Source of the DNA: Clostridia bacterium
Lineage (GTDB): Bacteria; Bacillota_A; Clostridia; Christensenellales; CAG-138
Reading direction: 5' to 3'
DNA: 9,686 nt
Assembly: GCA_017553815.1 (NCBI GenBank)
Contig: JAFZJT010000072.1
Location: 1 to 9,686, forward strand
The notes under the pieces are model-generated. The model did no database searches and had not been told where the DNA came from. It saw only the letters and a program-made list of their open reading frames with translations. Below, piece by piece: positions 7,957 through 9,686 of this stretch (positions are counted from its first letter, which is position 1; each line of letters begins with the position of its first letter). A program made the translations under genes and the position numbers.

Positions 7957-8937
7957 ATGAGAAACAGTCAGGCCGCAAGAAGGCAGGAAACCACAAGAAG
8001 GATACTTGTAATAGCCATATTCGCGTTGTTGCTGGGAATAATCTTTATTTCCATTAAGATGATAGCATCGAAATCCTGCTCCAATCCGGGTCAGTCGGGT
8101 ATGCTTCCGACCGATACCCCCGCACCGACTTCGCCGACCCCGGCGCCCTCCGCGTCCGCCGTTCCAGCAACCGCGATCCCGAGCGCATCGCCTTATGCAA
8201 CGGTAGTTCCAGAAACGCCGACGCCGACTCCGGTGCCCACGCCTTCTCCGACGCCCGAGCAGAATCGGTACGGCATCCCGAGGCTCGTTACCGAGGGCAG
8301 CATGAATGACGTGCTCGCGAGGCTCGAGCAGTTCAAGACCATTCCCTCATCCGAAACGCTGATCCTGCTCGACGTGGGTCACGGCGGCTTCGACCCGGGC
8401 ACCGCGGGTCTTGAGTCCGGCATAACCGAGGCCGATCTGAATCTTCAGATATCGCGCCGCCTTGCCGAGAAGCTTGCCGCAAAGGGCTACTTCGTTTTTA
8501 TGACGAGGATGGGCGACTACGGCTGCGCCAACAACAAGCAGGAGGACATGAACCTGCGCACAAGGATCATGAGGCTCGACATCTTCGACGCTTCGGTCAG
8601 CATCCACCAGAATTCGTATGTTGACGACCGTTCCGCGCATGGCGTGCGCCTGTACCACTATAAAGCGGGCAGCGCCGGCGCCAAGTACGCCAAGGACGAG
8701 AAGCTTGCTTCGTGCATCCTTCAATCAATCTGCGCCATGACCGAAGAAAACAGGTCGCATACCGACACCGGCAACTTCATGGTCTGCCGCGAACCCCACG
8801 CACCAGCGGCGCTCGTTGAATGCGGCTTCCTCTCCAATTCGGAGGACGAAAAGAAGCTCAGCGATCCCTCCTATCAGGAGGTTTTCAGCCAGGCGATAGC
8901 AAACGGCGTCGAAAACTATCTGAACGGCGCGAACTGA
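7957..8937 (+). CDS. Membrane-anchored N-acetylmuramoyl-L-alanine amidase (Amidase_3, CwlD-like)
   Basis: This 326-residue zinc amidase should cut the bond between N-acetylmuramic acid and L-alanine in peptidoglycan, outside the membrane. It has a basic N-terminus, a transmembrane anchor at about 16-37, a Pro/Thr/Ser-rich stalk at 50-100, then an Amidase_3 domain at about 134-323. The expected zinc ligands are H142 in DVGHGG, E158 in ITEADLNL and H217 in SIHQNS. The catalytic Glu288 is in ALVECGFLSN. The MNLRTRI stretch (198-204) and overall size of the domain resemble CwlD, the spore cortex amidase, and the position behind spoVAD-spoVAE supports a sporulation role by inference. The ATG at 7957 follows GAGAG by 7 nt and puts the anchor right at the N-terminus. 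A longer frame from 7756 overlaps spoVAE and is not preferred. Confidence 0.92.
   Translation: MRNSQAARRQETTRRILVIAIFALLLGIIFISIKMIASKSCSNPGQSGMLPTDTPAPTSPTPAPSASAVPATAIPSASPYATVVPETPTPTPVPTPSPTPEQNRYGIPRLVTEGSMNDVLARLEQFKTIPSSETLILLDVGHGGFDPGTAGLESGITEADLNLQISRRLAEKLAAKGYFVFMTRMGDYGCANNKQEDMNLRTRIMRLDIFDASVSIHQNSYVDDRSAHGVRLYHYKAGSAGAKYAKDEKLASCILQSICAMTEENRSHTDTGNFMVCREPHAPAALVECGFLSNSEDEKKLSDPSYQEVFSQAIANGVENYLNGAN
8104..8256 (+). repeat. Low-complexity Pro/Thr/Ser stalk coding region
   Basis: Residues 50-100 of the amidase are almost only P, T, S and A, with irregular repeats of TPTP, PSPTP and PAPSAS type. At the DNA level this shows as imperfect CCGACxCC units. It is probably an extended spacer that holds the catalytic domain away from the membrane. 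Such tracts often vary in length between strains. Confidence 0.8.
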
Positions 8938-8977
8938 GCCTCGGCTTGATCCGAAAAAAGCGAATAACGAAAACATG

Positions 8978-9016
8978 ACTATCGGCGGGAAGCTGCATTT
9001 CCCGCCGATAGTTTTA
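8978..9016 (+). terminator. Strong terminator hairpin between convergent amidase and gpmI genes
   Basis: A perfect 14-bp stem (8978-8991 with 8999-9012) with a 7-nt loop is followed on the plus strand by a T-rich stretch (TTTT, then ATCG, then TTTT). It lies 40 bp after the amidase stop and about 65 bp after the gpmI stop read from the other strand. On the minus strand the hairpin is followed by a short CATGTTTT, so it may serve gpmI too, less efficiently. Confidence 0.88.
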
Positions 9017-9076
9017 TCGTTTTATTCAATTGAGCTATTCGGTTGAGCCGCGCTCTTTCAAGCGAAAATCATGGGC

Positions 9077-9686
9077 TTATTCAGCCTCGACAAGGCATTT
9101 TCCGCTCATCTCTTCGGGTATGGGCAGCTGCATCATCGTGAGCAGCGTCGGCGCAAGATCGCAGAGCCTTCCGTCATCCCGAAGTTTCGTTCCAACGGGC
9201 TCGTTTGAAACGTAGATTAGCGGCACGGGGTTGGTCGTGTGCGGTGTGAAGGGTTCTCCGTTTTCGTTGAGCATCTGCTCGCAGTTGCCGTGATCTGCGG
9301 TGATAAGGCAGCTTCCGCCGTTCTTGAGGATGGCGGAAACGAGCCTGCCAACGCAATCGTCCACCGCTTCAACGGCCTTGATCGCCGCGTCGAGAAAGCC
9401 AGTATGCCCGACCATGTCGGGATTGGCGAAGTTCAGCACCATGAAATCGTATTTTCTCTCATTCACGCACTCTATCGCCTTTTCACAAACCTCATAAGCG
9501 CTCATCTCGGGCTTGAGATTATAGGTCGGCACAGCGGGGGAGGGGATCAGGATTCGATCCTCGCCCTCGAAAACGCGCTCCACGCCGCCGTTGAAGAAGA
9601 ATGTGACGTGCGCGTATTTCTCGGTCTCCGCGATGCGAAGCTGGGTCTTCCCGAGCTTTGAAAGGTATTCGCCCATCGAGTTGTCG
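9077..9686 (-). CDS. gpmI: 2,3-bisphosphoglycerate-independent phosphoglycerate mutase, C-terminal part
   Basis: The last 202 residues are visible and the frame is open at the right edge; full-length enzymes are about 510 residues. The enzyme interconverts 3- and 2-phosphoglycerate in glycolysis and is the usual form in spore formers, where its manganese dependence is linked to pH control of 3-phosphoglycerate use in spores. Seen here are [19 protein letters not shown], the metal-binding stretch [16 protein letters not shown] and PHTTNPVP. These supply the expected Asp, His, Asp-His and His ligands of the phosphatase-like domain. The catalytic serine lies in the missing N-terminal part. An ATG at 9676 is internal: the codons before it (D-N-S) continue the frame and fit the family. 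It is convergent with the amidase gene. Confidence 0.96.
   Translation of the reverse strand, partial: DNSMGEYLSKLGKTQLRIAETEKYAHVTFFFNGGVERVFEGEDRILIPSPAVPTYNLKPEMSAYEVCEKAIECVNERKYDFMVLNFANPDMVGHTGFLDAAIKAVEAVDDCVGRLVSAILKNGGSCLITADHGNCEQMLNENGEPFTPHTTNPVPLIYVSNEPVGTKLRDDGRLCDLAPTLLTMMQLPIPEEMSGKCLVEAE

Overview
This window looks like chromosomal DNA from an endospore-forming, fairly GC-rich member of the Clostridia (Firmicutes). The evidence is a spoVAD-spoVAE pair (spore dipicolinic acid uptake), a T-box leader on valS, strong AGGAGG-type ribosome binding sites and clear sigma-A-like promoters. I see no rRNA, tRNA, CRISPR array, insertion sequence, integrase or phage gene. The species cannot be named from the sequence alone.

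Left part (1-5893, all minus strand): the 5' part of an EF-G-like translational GTPase gene running off the left edge; a two-gene unit of a 61-residue membrane protein overlapping a GNAT acetyltransferase; an S66-family (LdcA/MccF-like) peptidase whose expected serine nucleophile is threonine; and valS. Each unit except the EF-G-like gene is bounded by a recognisable promoter and/or terminator. From about 5908 to 6168 valS is preceded by a T-box riboswitch, with a GUC (valine) specifier, the T-box motif and a competing intrinsic terminator.

Middle part (6200-8937, plus strand): divergent from valS is a sporulation cluster of spoVAD, spoVAE and a membrane-anchored N-acetylmuramoyl-L-alanine amidase with a Pro/Thr/Ser-rich stalk. 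SpoVAD and SpoVAE belong to the SpoVA system that moves dipicolinate into the forespore. The amidase resembles the CwlD group, which modifies spore cortex peptidoglycan, so the cluster plausibly serves spore core and cortex maturation. The usual upstream partner spoVAC is not present here.

Right end (9077-9686, minus strand): the C-terminal 202 residues of cofactor-independent phosphoglycerate mutase (gpmI), convergent with the amidase gene and separated from it by a strong hairpin that may end transcription from both sides.

I found no convincing undescribed multi-gene system. The points most worth checking are the Thr-for-Ser S66 peptidase, the SpoVA locus without spoVAC but with an amidase, altered GTPase motifs in the EF-G-like protein, a CxxC extension on ValRS, and interleaved inverted repeats in the valS/spoVAD intergenic region.
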